This document shows positions 21,998 to 30,886 of a stretch of DNA of 35,462 nt, one piece after another. The translations under genes and the position numbers were made by a program. The DNA is taken from assembly GCA_040414855.1 (NCBI GenBank), contig JBEDUQ010000175.1, positions 1-35,462 of the forward strand. The letters run 5' to 3'. How positions within the stretch are numbered: position 1 is the stretch's first letter; each line of letters starts with the position of its first letter. Below the pieces are notes generated by a model. That model had not been told where the DNA came from, searched no databases, and was given only the letters and a program-made list of their open reading frames with translations. The stretch comes from DASVXQ01 sp040414855 (GTDB lineage: Bacteria; Actinomycetota; CALGFH01).

Positions 21998-22615
21998 CTA
22001 ATGGTTGTGGCGGTCCTGGACGCGCTCCAGCGGCAGCCGGGTGAGGTCCATGGCCGCGTCGGCGCCCCGCTCGACCAGGACGCCGAAGTCCTCGGCGAGC
22101 CGCTTGGGGATCGGCTCCAGCACGTAGTCCGCCGGGTCCTTGCGGCCGGGAGGACGACCGACGCCGAGCCGGACGCGGTAGAAATCCGGCCCGCCGAGCG
22201 CCTTGACGATGTCCTTCATGCCGTTGTGGCCGGCGGTCCCGCCGCCCTTGCGGACCTGGACCTTGCCGGCGGCGAGGTCGATGTCGTCGTAGACGACGAT
22301 CAGGCGGTCGAGCGGGACCTTGTAGTAGCGGGCGAGCGTCGACACCGGACCGCCGGAGAGGTTCATGTAGCCGTGGGGGCGCGCCAGGATCACCCGGGTC
22401 TGGCCCTCGCGGGTCTCGGCGACGTCGGCGCGCTGGCGCGAGCGCTTCAGCTTCTCGCCGGCTCGGTCCGCGATCAGACCGACCGCCATCGCCCCGGCGT
22501 TGTGCCTGGTGTTGGCGTACTCGTTGCCGGGGTTGCCGAGCCCGACCACCAGCCAGGGCCCGGAACGCTCCCCGGGCTCGCCGTCCCCGCGTGCGGACGG
22601 CTCAGCCGAGGCCAC
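21998..22615 (-). CDS. pth: Peptidyl-tRNA hydrolase
   Basis: Releases peptides from prematurely dropped peptidyl-tRNA. Motifs: WLVVGLGNPGNEYANTRHNA with catalytic His38 in the numbering from GTG 22613-22615, LARPHGYMNLSG, VVYDDIDLAAGKVQVRKGGG and TAGHNGMKDIVKALG, then RVRLGVGRP and YVLEP. The first 20 residues precede the conserved core and are polar, so a later start is possible, but no better codon is seen. 205 aa is slightly long. It follows rplY by 39 bases, the common actinobacterial pair rplY-pth. Confidence 0.95.
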   Translation of the reverse strand: MASAEPSARGDGEPGERSGPWLVVGLGNPGNEYANTRHNAGAMAVGLIADRAGEKLKRSRQRADVAETREGQTRVILARPHGYMNLSGGPVSTLARYYKVPLDRLIVVYDDIDLAAGKVQVRKGGGTAGHNGMKDIVKALGGPDFYRVRLGVGRPPGRKDPADYVLEPIPKRLAEDFGVLVERGADAAMDLTRLPLERVQDRHNH

Positions 22616-22654
22616 GCCGGACCGCCGGAAACGGTCGAGGAGAGACAGCGGCGA

Positions 22655-23329
22655 CTACGCCTCCTCGCCACCCTCGGAAGGCTGCGGTCGCTCGGCGGCC
22701 TCGCCACCCTCGGCGGCCTCCGCCACGGCACCCTCCTCGGCCTCGGCGACCTCTTCCTCCTCCTCGACCGGCTCGACCGTCGGCGCGACCACCGAGACCA
22801 CCGACGCCTCGGGGTCGTCGAGGACGGTGACGCCGGACGGCACGCTGAGCTGGGCGACCCGCAGCACGTCGCCGATCTCGAGGGCGGAGACGTCCGCCTC
22901 GATGGCCTCGGGCACGGCGGTGACCTCGGCCTCGACGTTGAGCTGGTGGAGGTCCTGGTCGAGGATGCCGCCCCGGACGACGCCGGGCGCGGACCCGGCC
23001 GGGCGCACCGGCACCAGCACGGTGACCTTCTCGCCGCGGCGGACGACCTGGAAGTCGATGTGGGTGTAGGTGCCGCGCACCGGGTCGCGCTGGATCTCGC
23101 GGGCGAGCGCCAGGTGCCTGTTGCCGCCGTCGATCGAGACCTGGAGCAGCGCGTTGGCGCCGCCACTGCGGAGCGCCTGGCCGAACTCACGCGCGTCGAC
23201 GGAGAGGTGCTCAGGGGAGATGCCGTGGCCATACAGGACGGCGGGGACACGGCCGGCGGCCCGGACGCGGCGGGCAGGTCCCTTTCCAGTGTCCGTGCGC
23301 GGCTCCGCGGCAAGCTGATACTCGGACAT
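22655..23329 (-). CDS. rplY: 50S ribosomal protein L25 / general stress protein Ctc
   Basis: Binds 5S rRNA. The N-terminal domain (1-95) shows LAAEPRTDTGKGPARRVRAA, GRVPAVLYGHG and YTHIDFQVV; the C-terminal TL5/Ctc domain (95-190) has the GVVRGGILDQDLHQLNVEAE type segment. The tail from about residue 190 is very acidic and Ala/Glu-rich (VEEEEEVAEAEEGAVAEAAE), typical of actinobacterial Ctc. ATG 23327-23329 with GAGGAGG about ten bases upstream. 224 aa. It is followed by pth at 39 bases. Confidence 0.96.
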   Translation of the reverse strand: MSEYQLAAEPRTDTGKGPARRVRAAGRVPAVLYGHGISPEHLSVDAREFGQALRSGGANALLQVSIDGGNRHLALAREIQRDPVRGTYTHIDFQVVRRGEKVTVLVPVRPAGSAPGVVRGGILDQDLHQLNVEAEVTAVPEAIEADVSALEIGDVLRVAQLSVPSGVTVLDDPEASVVSVVAPTVEPVEEEEEVAEAEEGAVAEAAEGGEAAERPQPSEGGEEA

Positions 23330-23475
23330 GGGGAACGAGCCTCCTCATCGACGTTCGATCGACGTTTGCGATTCCGGACCCTACCGCGCGGTGCCACTGT
23401 GGCGGGAACGGCAGCCGAAACTTCCCCGCGATCCGCGAGGGTGCTGCGCAGCGTAGCAGCGCCGCCCTCGGACGC
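23330..23475. promoter_or_regulatory. rplY leader with direct repeat and candidate -10
   Basis: On minus, TAGGGT (accta-type accct a at 23378-23383) is a TANNNT -10 candidate. Between it and the ribosome binding site the octamer atcgacgt occurs twice, at 23347-23354 and 23358-23365, an 11-base spacing of one helical turn. The -35 is not evident. The gap also separates rplY from the ligase pair upstream. Confidence 0.35.
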
Positions 23476-23898
23476 TCAACCCGGCTCGGCGGGCCGCGCT
23501 GGCGGGACTGGTGGGTCGGGCGGTTCGTTCTTGGCGCCGCTCAGCCACCAGGTGGGCGGCACGCCCTCTCCGACCCGCGAGCGGGGGCCGACGCTGGCCG
23601 CCCCAGGGTCGTCGGCGCCGAGGAACGGCAGGAACGACGACGCCGCCTCGCGGTCCTCGTCGTCGAGGGGGTCGTGGCCGAGCATGCCATCCAGCCGGTC
23701 GCGGACCTCGCCGGTCGAGCCGCTGATCGCCCCGCCGGGGTGGACCGCGACCACCACGTCCTCTCCGGCCACGAACAGCGCCCACAGACCGGACCCGGTC
23801 CGCACCGCGCGGGTCGGCTCGGCCAGCGGCTGGTCGCCGACCGCCACCGGGCGGCCGTCGTCGAAGCGGATCGCGTCGGGCCGGTGCTCGCGGAGCAT
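23476..23898 (-). CDS. Unknown protein coupled to the DNA ligase gene (140 aa)
   Basis: Not recognised. It starts at ATG 23896-23898, whose A overlaps the ligase TGA (TGATG), with GGGAGG five bases upstream, so it is translated together with the ligase. The sequence opens MLREHRPDAIRFDDGRPVAV and has a beta-rich core (SGLWALFVAGEDVVVAVHPG, suggesting a small sandwich-like fold), an acidic middle with DRLDGMLGHDPLDDEDREAA and a Pro-rich C-terminus. No catalytic motif, signal peptide or membrane helix is seen. The close coupling suggests a role with the ligase, but this is inference. Confidence 0.7.
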   Translation of the reverse strand: MLREHRPDAIRFDDGRPVAVGDQPLAEPTRAVRTGSGLWALFVAGEDVVVAVHPGGAISGSTGEVRDRLDGMLGHDPLDDEDREAASSFLPFLGADDPGAASVGPRSRVGEGVPPTWWLSGAKNEPPDPPVPPARPAEPG

Positions 23899-24953
23899 CA
23901 GGACCTCCCACCGCCGAGGATCTCGGCGAGATCGAAGGCGACCGGGCGCTCGAGCTGGGAGTAGTCGCACGATGCCGGGTCGCGGTCGGGGCGCCAGCGG
24001 CGGAACTGCGCCGTGTGCCGGAAGCGCCTGCCTTCCATGTGGTCATAGGCGACCTCGACCACCAGGTCGGGCCGCAGCGGCTCCCAGGACAGGTCCTTGC
24101 CGCCGCTCCAGCGCGACAGCCCGCCGGGCACGCGGTCGGCGGTCACCGTCCCCAGCCAGGGATGATGCTCGCCCTCGCCGAGCCGGTAGGGCGCGATCTC
24201 GTCGAGCAGCTCCTCGCGGCGGGCGAGGCTGAACGACGAGGTGACGCCGACGTGCTGAAGCTCGCCGTCCTCGTCGTTGAGGCCGAGCAGCAGCGAGCCG
24301 ACCACCGGCGCGCGCTTGTACCAGCGGAAGCCGGCGACCACGCAGTCCGCCGTGCGCTCGTGCTTGACCTTGAACATCACCCGCTGGTCGGGCGTGTACG
24401 GCAGCTCCATCGGCTTGGCGACCACGCCGTCGAGACCGGCGCCCTCGAAGGCGCGGAACCAGCGCTCGGCGAGCCGGTGCGAGTCGGTCAGCGGGGTCAG
24501 GTAGATGGGGCCGTGGGCGTCGCCGAGCGCCTCGGACAGGGCGGCGCGGCGCTCGCTGAAGGGCCGGTCGAGGTAGCTCTCGTCGCCGAGGGCGAGCAGG
24601 TCGAAGGCGATGAACGCGGCCGGGGTCTCCTCGGCGAGCAGCCGGACCCGTGACGCCGCCGGGTGCAGCCGCATCTGGAGCGCCTCGAAGTCGAGCTCGT
24701 TCTCGCGGATCAGCACCACCTCGCCGTCGACCACGCAGCGTGGCGGTAGCTGCTGGCGGGCGGCCTCGACCAGCTCGGGGAAGTAGCGGGCCATCGGCAG
24801 CTCGTTGCGGCTGCCCAGCTCCACCTCGTCGCCGTCGCGGAAGATGATGCAGCGGAAGCCGTCCCACTTCGGCTCGTAGAGCATGTCGCGCGGCAGGATC
24901 GAGACGGACTTGGCGAGCATCGGCTTGACCGGGGGCATCACCGGCAGATCCAT
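23898..24953 (-). CDS. ligC: ATP-dependent DNA ligase, LigC type
   Basis: Seals nicks in duplex DNA with ATP. Motif I is MLYEPKWDGFRCIIF with the adenylated Lys in KWDG; motif Ia follows as GSRNELPMARYFPEL; motif III is AAFIAFDLLAL; motif IV is EGAGLDGVVAKPMELPY; motif V is VMFKVKHERTADCVVAG; the OB domain ends with VVEVAYDHMEGRRFRHTAQF. The 351 residues include only nucleotidyltransferase and OB domains, with no polymerase or nuclease domains, as in mycobacterial LigC (about 358 aa) rather than LigD or LigB. ATG 24951-24953 with AAAGGAG about nine bases upstream. It is an addition to the conserved prs-rplY order. A role in base-excision or stationary-phase repair is inferred from the family. 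Confidence 0.92.
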   Translation of the reverse strand: MDLPVMPPVKPMLAKSVSILPRDMLYEPKWDGFRCIIFRDGDEVELGSRNELPMARYFPELVEAARQQLPPRCVVDGEVVLIRENELDFEALQMRLHPAASRVRLLAEETPAAFIAFDLLALGDESYLDRPFSERRAALSEALGDAHGPIYLTPLTDSHRLAERWFRAFEGAGLDGVVAKPMELPYTPDQRVMFKVKHERTADCVVAGFRWYKRAPVVGSLLLGLNDEDGELQHVGVTSSFSLARREELLDEIAPYRLGEGEHHPWLGTVTADRVPGGLSRWSGGKDLSWEPLRPDLVVEVAYDHMEGRRFRHTAQFRRWRPDRDPASCDYSQLERPVAFDLAEILGGGRS

Positions 24954-25117
24954 CAACGCTCGCTCCTTTCTCCCGCTCGTCGCCCGCACATGGTAGTGAC
25001 CCGCGCCATGGTGGCATGGGTCATCCACCGCCTGGCGGCCCTAAACGAGTCGATCGAGCCGATGCGACACTCGCTCGGGTGGTCCGTCCAGAACCCGTCC
25101 CGAACGCCCGAAACCTT
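24954..25117. other. Intergenic gap between prs and ligC (164 bp)
   Basis: It contains the ligC ribosome binding site and reads open in the ligase frame for 25 codons upstream of the chosen ATG, but without similarity to ligases. No strong terminator hairpin after prs and no clear promoter was found by eye. Confidence 0.3.
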
Positions 25118-26115
25118 CTATACCTGGTTCTGGTCGTTGAACATCTCGGAGACGCTGGCGTCCTCGAACACCGCGCGGATCGCGTCGGCGACGATCCTGG
25201 CGATCGACAGCACGACGATCTTGTCGATCCGCTTCTCCTCGGGGATCGGCACGGTGTTGGTGACCACGACCTCGGCCAGCGGAGCGTTCTTGAGCCGGTC
25301 GATCGCCGGGCCTGAGAAGATGCCGTGGGTCGCTGCGGCGGTGACCCGCTCGGCGCCGTTGGCGACCAGCGCCTCGGCGCCCTTCACGATCGTCCCGGCG
25401 GTGTCGATGATGTCGTCGATCATCACGCAGTGGCGCCCGGCCACCTCGCCGACCACCTCGCGGACCTCGACCTCGTTGGCGACCTCGCGGCTGCGCCGCT
25501 TGTGCAGGAAGGCGAGCGGTTGCCCGAGCATGCCGGCGAGCTTCTCGGCGCTCTTCACGCGGCCGGCGTCCGGGGCCACGATCACCAGCTCGCCGCGCTC
25601 GTTCTGGCGGATGTAGTCGGCCAGCACCGGCAGGGCGGTCAGGTGGTCGACGGGCCCGTCGAAGAACCCCTGGATCTGGCCGGAGTGCAGGTCGATGGTG
25701 ATGATCCGGTCGGCGCCGGCGACGTCCAGCAGGTCGGCGACCAGCTTGGCGGCGATCGGCTCGCGTGAGCGGCCCTTCTTGTCCTGCCGCGAATAGCCGT
25801 AGTACGGCACCACCGCGCTGATCCGCTTGGCCGAGCCGCGCTTGAGCGCGTCGATCATGATCAGCAGCTCCATGATCCGCTCGTTCACCGGCGCCGCGTG
25901 GGTCTGGATCACGAACGCGTCGGTGCCGCGCACGCTCTCCTGGAACCGGGCATAGGTCTCGCCGTTCGCGAAGTCCCTCAGGTCAACCGAGCCACACTCG
26001 ATGCCGAGATGCTGCCCCACCTCGCGGGAGAGCTCCTGGCTCGCCCGCCCCGAGAACAGCATCAGGTGCCTGCGCCCGAGGGTCTCCACCATCTTGGGCG
26101 TCACACCGTTGCTCA

Positions 26116-26116
<1 letters not shown>
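25118..26116 (-). CDS. prs: Ribose-phosphate pyrophosphokinase (PRPP synthetase)
   Basis: Makes PRPP from ribose 5-phosphate and ATP for nucleotide, His and Trp synthesis. Motifs: LMLFSGRASQELSREVGQHL, VNERIMELLIMIDALKRGSA, AVVPYYGYSRQDKKGRSREP (catalytic flexible loop follows), TIDLHSGQIQGFFD, VIVAPDAGRVKSAE with the catalytic region, and the PRPP loop CVMIDDIIDTAGT. GTG 26114-26116 overlaps the glmU stop by one base (TAGTG) and uses GGGAGG upstream. 332 aa. The frame stays open upstream across glmU, but this is a shadow. The glmU-prs pair is conserved in actinobacteria. Confidence 0.96.
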
Positions 26117-27504
<1,388 letters not shown>

Positions 27505-27556
27505 CGGCCCTCCCCCTTTGTCGTGCCCAAGGTTGGGCGCTGTCGCTGGCTGCGAG

Positions 27557-27628
27557 CTGGCGGGCAAGGACTCGAACCTTGACCTGACGGCTCCAAAGGC
27601 CGCCGTGCTGCCATTACACCACCCGCCA
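27557..27628 (-). tRNA. tRNA-Gln (anticodon UUG)
   Basis: Full cloverleaf on minus: acceptor TGGCGGG pairs with CCCGCCA; D arm GTGT-AATGGC-AGCAC; anticodon arm GCGGC-CTTTGGA-GCCGT with anticodon TTG in the loop; T arm CAAGG-TTCGAGT-CCTTG. The U1-A72 pair and G73 discriminator are glutamine identity features. No CCA is encoded. It lies between ispE and glmU, where actinobacteria usually carry tRNA-Gln. Confidence 0.96.
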
Positions 27629-27673
27629 CCGGGCCGCTCGGGACTCCGACCCGCATACTACCGGCCCCTGCCG

Positions 27674-28585
27674 TCAGCCGAATGTGACGCCTGGCACCGG
27701 GCCGCGGGCGACCTCGACCCGCGCGAACGCCGGCCGCACGGCCCTGGCGAGCCGGTGGGCGTGCTCCTCGTCGGCGGCCAGCGCGAGCAGGGTCGGCCCG
27801 CTCCCGCTCATCACCGCGCCGACCGCGCCGGCCTCCAGCAGCTTCCGCTTCCCGGCCTCCAGCGCCGGGTGGAGGTCGAACGCGGCGGGCTCCAGGTCGT
27901 TGTGGAGCGAGGCGCCGATCCGCGCGACGTCGCCGGCGGCGAGCGCATCCAGCGTCTCGGACGACGACCGGTCGCCCAGCGGCCGGTCGAGCCCGAGATC
28001 GTCGTAGCGCTGGTAGACCGCCGCGGTGGCGAGGCCCTCGGCGTCGATCCCGACCACCCACCAGAGCGTGCCTTTAGTGGGCGCCTGCTCCAGCCGCTCG
28101 CCCCTGCCGGTGCCGAGCTGGCTGCCGCCGGTCAGGCAGAACGGCACGTCGGAGCCGATCTCGGTGGCCATGACGTGGAGGTTGACCGACGGCAGGTGGA
28201 GGTGCCAGAGGCGGTCGAGCGCCAGCAGCGCCGCGGCCCCGTCGGCGCTGCCGCCGCCAAGCCCCGCCGAGATCGGGATGCCCTTGCGCAGCCGGAAGCG
28301 CACCCCCGGGAGGTCGCGCGACCGCCGGGCGATCTCCCTGGCGGCGACCAGGACCAGGTTGCTCTCGCCGGCCGGCAGGCCCTCGCCCTCGACCTCGAGG
28401 CCAAGGCCCTCCGGCGCGATCGAGACCTCGATCTCGTCCCAGAGCCCGATCGCCTGCATCACCGAGACCACCTCGTGGAAGCCGTCGTCGCGGCGGGGAC
28501 CGACCAGCAGCGCGAGGTTGATCTTGGCGGCGGCGCGGGCGCGGAGCAGGGACGGGGCGTCAGTCATGGAGTGGTTGCTGGGCAA
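27674..28585 (-). CDS. ispE: 4-diphosphocytidyl-2-C-methyl-D-erythritol kinase
   Basis: GHMP kinase of the MEP isoprenoid pathway. Motifs: ARAAAKINLALLVGPRRDDG with the active-site Lys, PISAGLGGGSADGAAALLAL as ATP loop, TEIGSDVPFCLTGG with the catalytic Asp, and GAVMSGSGPTLLALA as the third GHMP motif. The TTG at 28583-28585 has GGGAG five bases upstream and is my choice; the ATG six codons later (28565-28567) has no ribosome binding site. 303 aa is typical. It is downstream of rsmA on the same strand (about 100 bases) and followed by tRNA-Gln. Confidence 0.95.
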   Translation of the reverse strand: MPSNHSMTDAPSLLRARAAAKINLALLVGPRRDDGFHEVVSVMQAIGLWDEIEVSIAPEGLGLEVEGEGLPAGESNLVLVAAREIARRSRDLPGVRFRLRKGIPISAGLGGGSADGAAALLALDRLWHLHLPSVNLHVMATEIGSDVPFCLTGGSQLGTGRGERLEQAPTKGTLWWVVGIDAEGLATAAVYQRYDDLGLDRPLGDRSSSETLDALAAGDVARIGASLHNDLEPAAFDLHPALEAGKRKLLEAGAVGAVMSGSGPTLLALAADEEHAHRLARAVRPAFARVEVARGPVPGVTFG

Positions 28586-28687
28586 GCGTTCTCCCGTGGT
28601 CGACGAGCTCTGGTGGGACCGGGGTCCGGGCTACGCCCAAGAACCCGGGCATGGTAGCTGGAACAGGCGATTGGTTCAAAATGAGCC

Positions 28688-29572
28688 TTAGCGTCGGGAC
28701 TTGGTGGATGACAGGATTGTCCGGAAGGCGGCGGCGAGCGTGGCGAACGCCTCGACACCGAGCCGCTCGGCGCGCAGGTTCAGGTCGACGGCGGCCTGTT
28801 GGCCGAGCCGCTCGACCTGGTCGGCGTCCAGCCCGAGGCCGCGCAGCGAGTTGCGCAGCGTCTTGCGCCGCTGCGAGAAGGCCGCGTCGATGACCTGGTT
28901 CAGCAGCGGCCACGGCAGGCCGCCGGTGGCCGGATGCTGCCGTCTGACCAGGCCGATCAGCACCGAGTCGACGTGCGGCTCCGGCAGGAACACCTTGCGG
29001 CTGATCCCCGAGAGCACCCTGGCCTCGGCGAGTGCCGCGACCTTTGCGCTGGTGGCGCCGTAGGGGTCGGTCCCCGGCTCCGCCGCCAGCCGCTCGCCGA
29101 CCTCGCGCTGGACCATCACGGTCAGCCGCTCGAAGCCGGGGTAGCTGATGAGGACCTCGAGCACGATCGTGGCGGCCAGGTTGTAGGGGAGGTTCGCCAC
29201 CAGCTTGCCGGCGTCGGGGGCCAGCGCGGCGAGGTCGAGCCGCAGCGCGTCGCCGGCCACGACCCGCACCCCGGCGTCGTCGCCGAGCGCCTCGGCCAGG
29301 GCCGGCAGCAGCCGTTCGTCCGCCTCGACCGCGACCACCCGCGCGCCGGCGGCGCGAAGCGCCAGGGTCAGGCTGCCGAGCCCCGGGCCCACCTCGAGAA
29401 TGGCCTCGCCCGGCTCGACCTCGGCCAGCCGCACCACCTTGCGGGCGGTGTTGGGGTCCACCAGATAGTTCTGGCCGAGCGCCTTGGTGGGCCGCAGCCC
29501 GTGGCGGGCCAGCAGCTCCCGCACCCGCGGCGCGGTAAGCAGCGGGCGTGCGGCGTCGGGCTGTCCGCTCAG
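28688..29572 (-). CDS. rsmA: 16S rRNA (adenine1518/1519-N6)-dimethyltransferase, probable CTG start
   Basis: Dimethylates two adjacent adenines in helix 45 of 16S rRNA (KsgA). Motifs: LRPTKALGQNYLVDPNTARK, ILEVGPGLGSLTLALRAAGA (SAM loop), VVAVEADERLL, and the catalytic LVANLPYNLAATIV. The C-terminal domain has AAFSQRRKTLRNSLRGLG. The start is unusual: the family-conserved LLTAPRVRELLARHGL needs a start upstream of GTG 29524, and the only sensible codon is CTG 29570-29572, which overlaps the tatD stop (CTGA) and has GGAGG exactly six bases upstream. With it the protein is 294 aa; with GTG it is 278 aa and loses part of the conserved N-terminus. No rpfB lies between it and tatD, unlike in Mycobacterium. 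Confidence 0.93.
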   Translation of the reverse strand: MSGQPDAARPLLTAPRVRELLARHGLRPTKALGQNYLVDPNTARKVVRLAEVEPGEAILEVGPGLGSLTLALRAAGARVVAVEADERLLPALAEALGDDAGVRVVAGDALRLDLAALAPDAGKLVANLPYNLAATIVLEVLISYPGFERLTVMVQREVGERLAAEPGTDPYGATSAKVAALAEARVLSGISRKVFLPEPHVDSVLIGLVRRQHPATGGLPWPLLNQVIDAAFSQRRKTLRNSLRGLGLDADQVERLGQQAAVDLNLRAERLGVEAFATLAAAFRTILSSTKSRR

Positions 29573-30351
29573 CGCGGGCCTCCGGCGACGGTCAGCGGCA
29601 GGCGGAAGGCGCGGACGGCGGTGGCGGTGGTCGCCTCGCCGACGCGCTCGACGTCGACGCCGTGGACCTCGGCCACGGTCGCGGCGGTGATCGCCACCCG
29701 GTCGGGGCTGTTGGGCCTGCCGCGGAACGGGTGCGGGGTCAGGTAGGGGCTGTCGGTCTCGAGCACCATCTGGTCGAGCGGCACCGCAGCGCAGGCCTCG
29801 CGCAGCTTGGGCGCGTTCTTGAAGGTCACCGTCCCGGCGAACGAGACGTGGTAGCCGGCCTCGACCACCCGCTCGGCCATGGGCGCGTCCCCCGAGAAGC
29901 AGTGCAGGACCACGCGGTCGGGCGCGCCCTCGCCGTCGAGGATCGCCAGCACGTCCTCGAACGCGTCGCGGCAGTGCACCACCAGCGCCTTGTCCAGCTC
30001 GCGCGCCAGCCGCACCTGGGTCGCGAAGGCGGCCCGCTGCGCCTTGGGCGGCGAATTGTTGCGGTAGTAGTCGAGGCCGGTCTCGCCCACGCCGACCACC
30101 CGCTCGTCGCCGAGCAGCTCCCGCAGCTCGGCGAGCGTCTCCGGCGTCAGGGTCTCGGCGTCGTGCGGGTGAACGCCGACGGTGGCCGACACGCCGTCGA
30201 GCCGGCGGGCGCTGCCGGCCGCCAGCCTGCTCGACTCGAGGTCGACGCCGACGTCGACCAGCCAGGCCACGCCGGCTGCACCGGCGCGGGCGAGCACCTC
30301 CTCGGCCGGCTCGTCGAGCATGAAGAGGTGACAGTGGGTGTCGACCAGCAT
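29569..30351 (-). CDS. tatD: TatD family metal-dependent hydrolase
   Basis: TIM-barrel nuclease/deoxyribonuclease. Motifs: MLVDTHCHLFML with the first metal histidines, VGVHPHDAETL, VVGVGETGLDYYRNNS with the bridging Glu, ALVVHCRDAFEDVLAIL, RVVLHCFSGDAPMAE and MVLETDSPYLTPHPFRGRPN with the catalytic Asp. I chose ATG 30349-30351 (GAGG five bases upstream), which starts two residues before the conserved Asp; 260 aa. A TTG at 30391-30393 overlaps the stop of the unknown upstream gene (TTGA) and would add 14 residues; it is a real alternative. The rsmA start overlaps its stop, so the two are coupled. Confidence 0.94.
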   Translation of the reverse strand: MLVDTHCHLFMLDEPAEEVLARAGAAGVAWLVDVGVDLESSRLAAGSARRLDGVSATVGVHPHDAETLTPETLAELRELLGDERVVGVGETGLDYYRNNSPPKAQRAAFATQVRLARELDKALVVHCRDAFEDVLAILDGEGAPDRVVLHCFSGDAPMAERVVEAGYHVSFAGTVTFKNAPKLREACAAVPLDQMVLETDSPYLTPHPFRGRPNSPDRVAITAATVAEVHGVDVERVGEATTATAVRAFRLPLTVAGGPR

Positions 30352-30389
30352 CTCGGCCTCGGAGCTCCTGTTCGCCTGTTCCGTCGTCT

Positions 30390-30869
30390 TCAATTGGCTT
30401 GGACCTCATACCCGCCACGGCTCGCCCGGACCAAGAACTCGCGCAGGGACTCGGCCGCGTGAAGCGCTTCGGCGACGGCGTGAACCTCGTCGGTGATGGG
30501 CCGCTCGTGGTCGAAGATCGACGGCGCCTCGGCGCGCAACGAAGCGACCTGCTCGGCACGCAGCGCCCATGTGTCGCGCGATACCAGCGGTCCGACGACC
30601 GCGGCCGGCAGCGGCGCGAGAAGCGCGGCCAGCTCGTCGACGTCAGCGCGGCTCAGACGTAGGTTCTGCGCTTGGAACCGTTCGTAGAACGACGCGAAGC
30701 GCGCGGCCTGATCCGGATCGACCAGTCGCCACAGGTCCTCGATAACCTCGACCGCACTCCAGCCGTAGCGGAGTATCTCGACGGTATCCCCCGGTGATTC
30801 CCCCGTCAGATCGTCGGGGTCGGGGGTCTCCGTGTCGATCATGTAGAGGTTGACGTAAGAGACCCTCAT
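30390..30869 (-). CDS. Unknown protein between metG and tatD (159 aa)
   Basis: I do not recognise it. ATG 30867-30869 has GGAGG about eight bases upstream, a good site. The protein opens MRVSYVNLYMIDTETPDPDD, is acidic in the first third, and then largely helical: GWSAVEVIEDLWRLVDPDQA, FYERFQAQNLRLSRADVDEL, LAALLAPLPAAVVGPLV and SIFDHERPITDEVHAVAEAL. No signal peptide or membrane helix. Pattern reminds one of small immunity-like or DUF1877-like proteins, but this is only an impression. Base composition is a little lower in GC than its neighbours, so it may be a later insertion. It lies 17 bases downstream of metG and its stop overlaps an alternative tatD start. Confidence 0.72.
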   Translation of the reverse strand: MRVSYVNLYMIDTETPDPDDLTGESPGDTVEILRYGWSAVEVIEDLWRLVDPDQAARFASFYERFQAQNLRLSRADVDELAALLAPLPAAVVGPLVSRDTWALRAEQVASLRAEAPSIFDHERPITDEVHAVAEALHAAESLREFLVRASRGGYEVQAN

Positions 30870-30886
30870 TGCGTCCGGCCTCCCGG

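Noticed and set aside
24954..25028. N-terminal extension of the DNA ligase (25 codons)
   Set aside because: No similarity to ligase N-termini. The ATG at 24951-24953 has AAAGGAG at proper distance and begins just before the conserved PVKPMLA segment.
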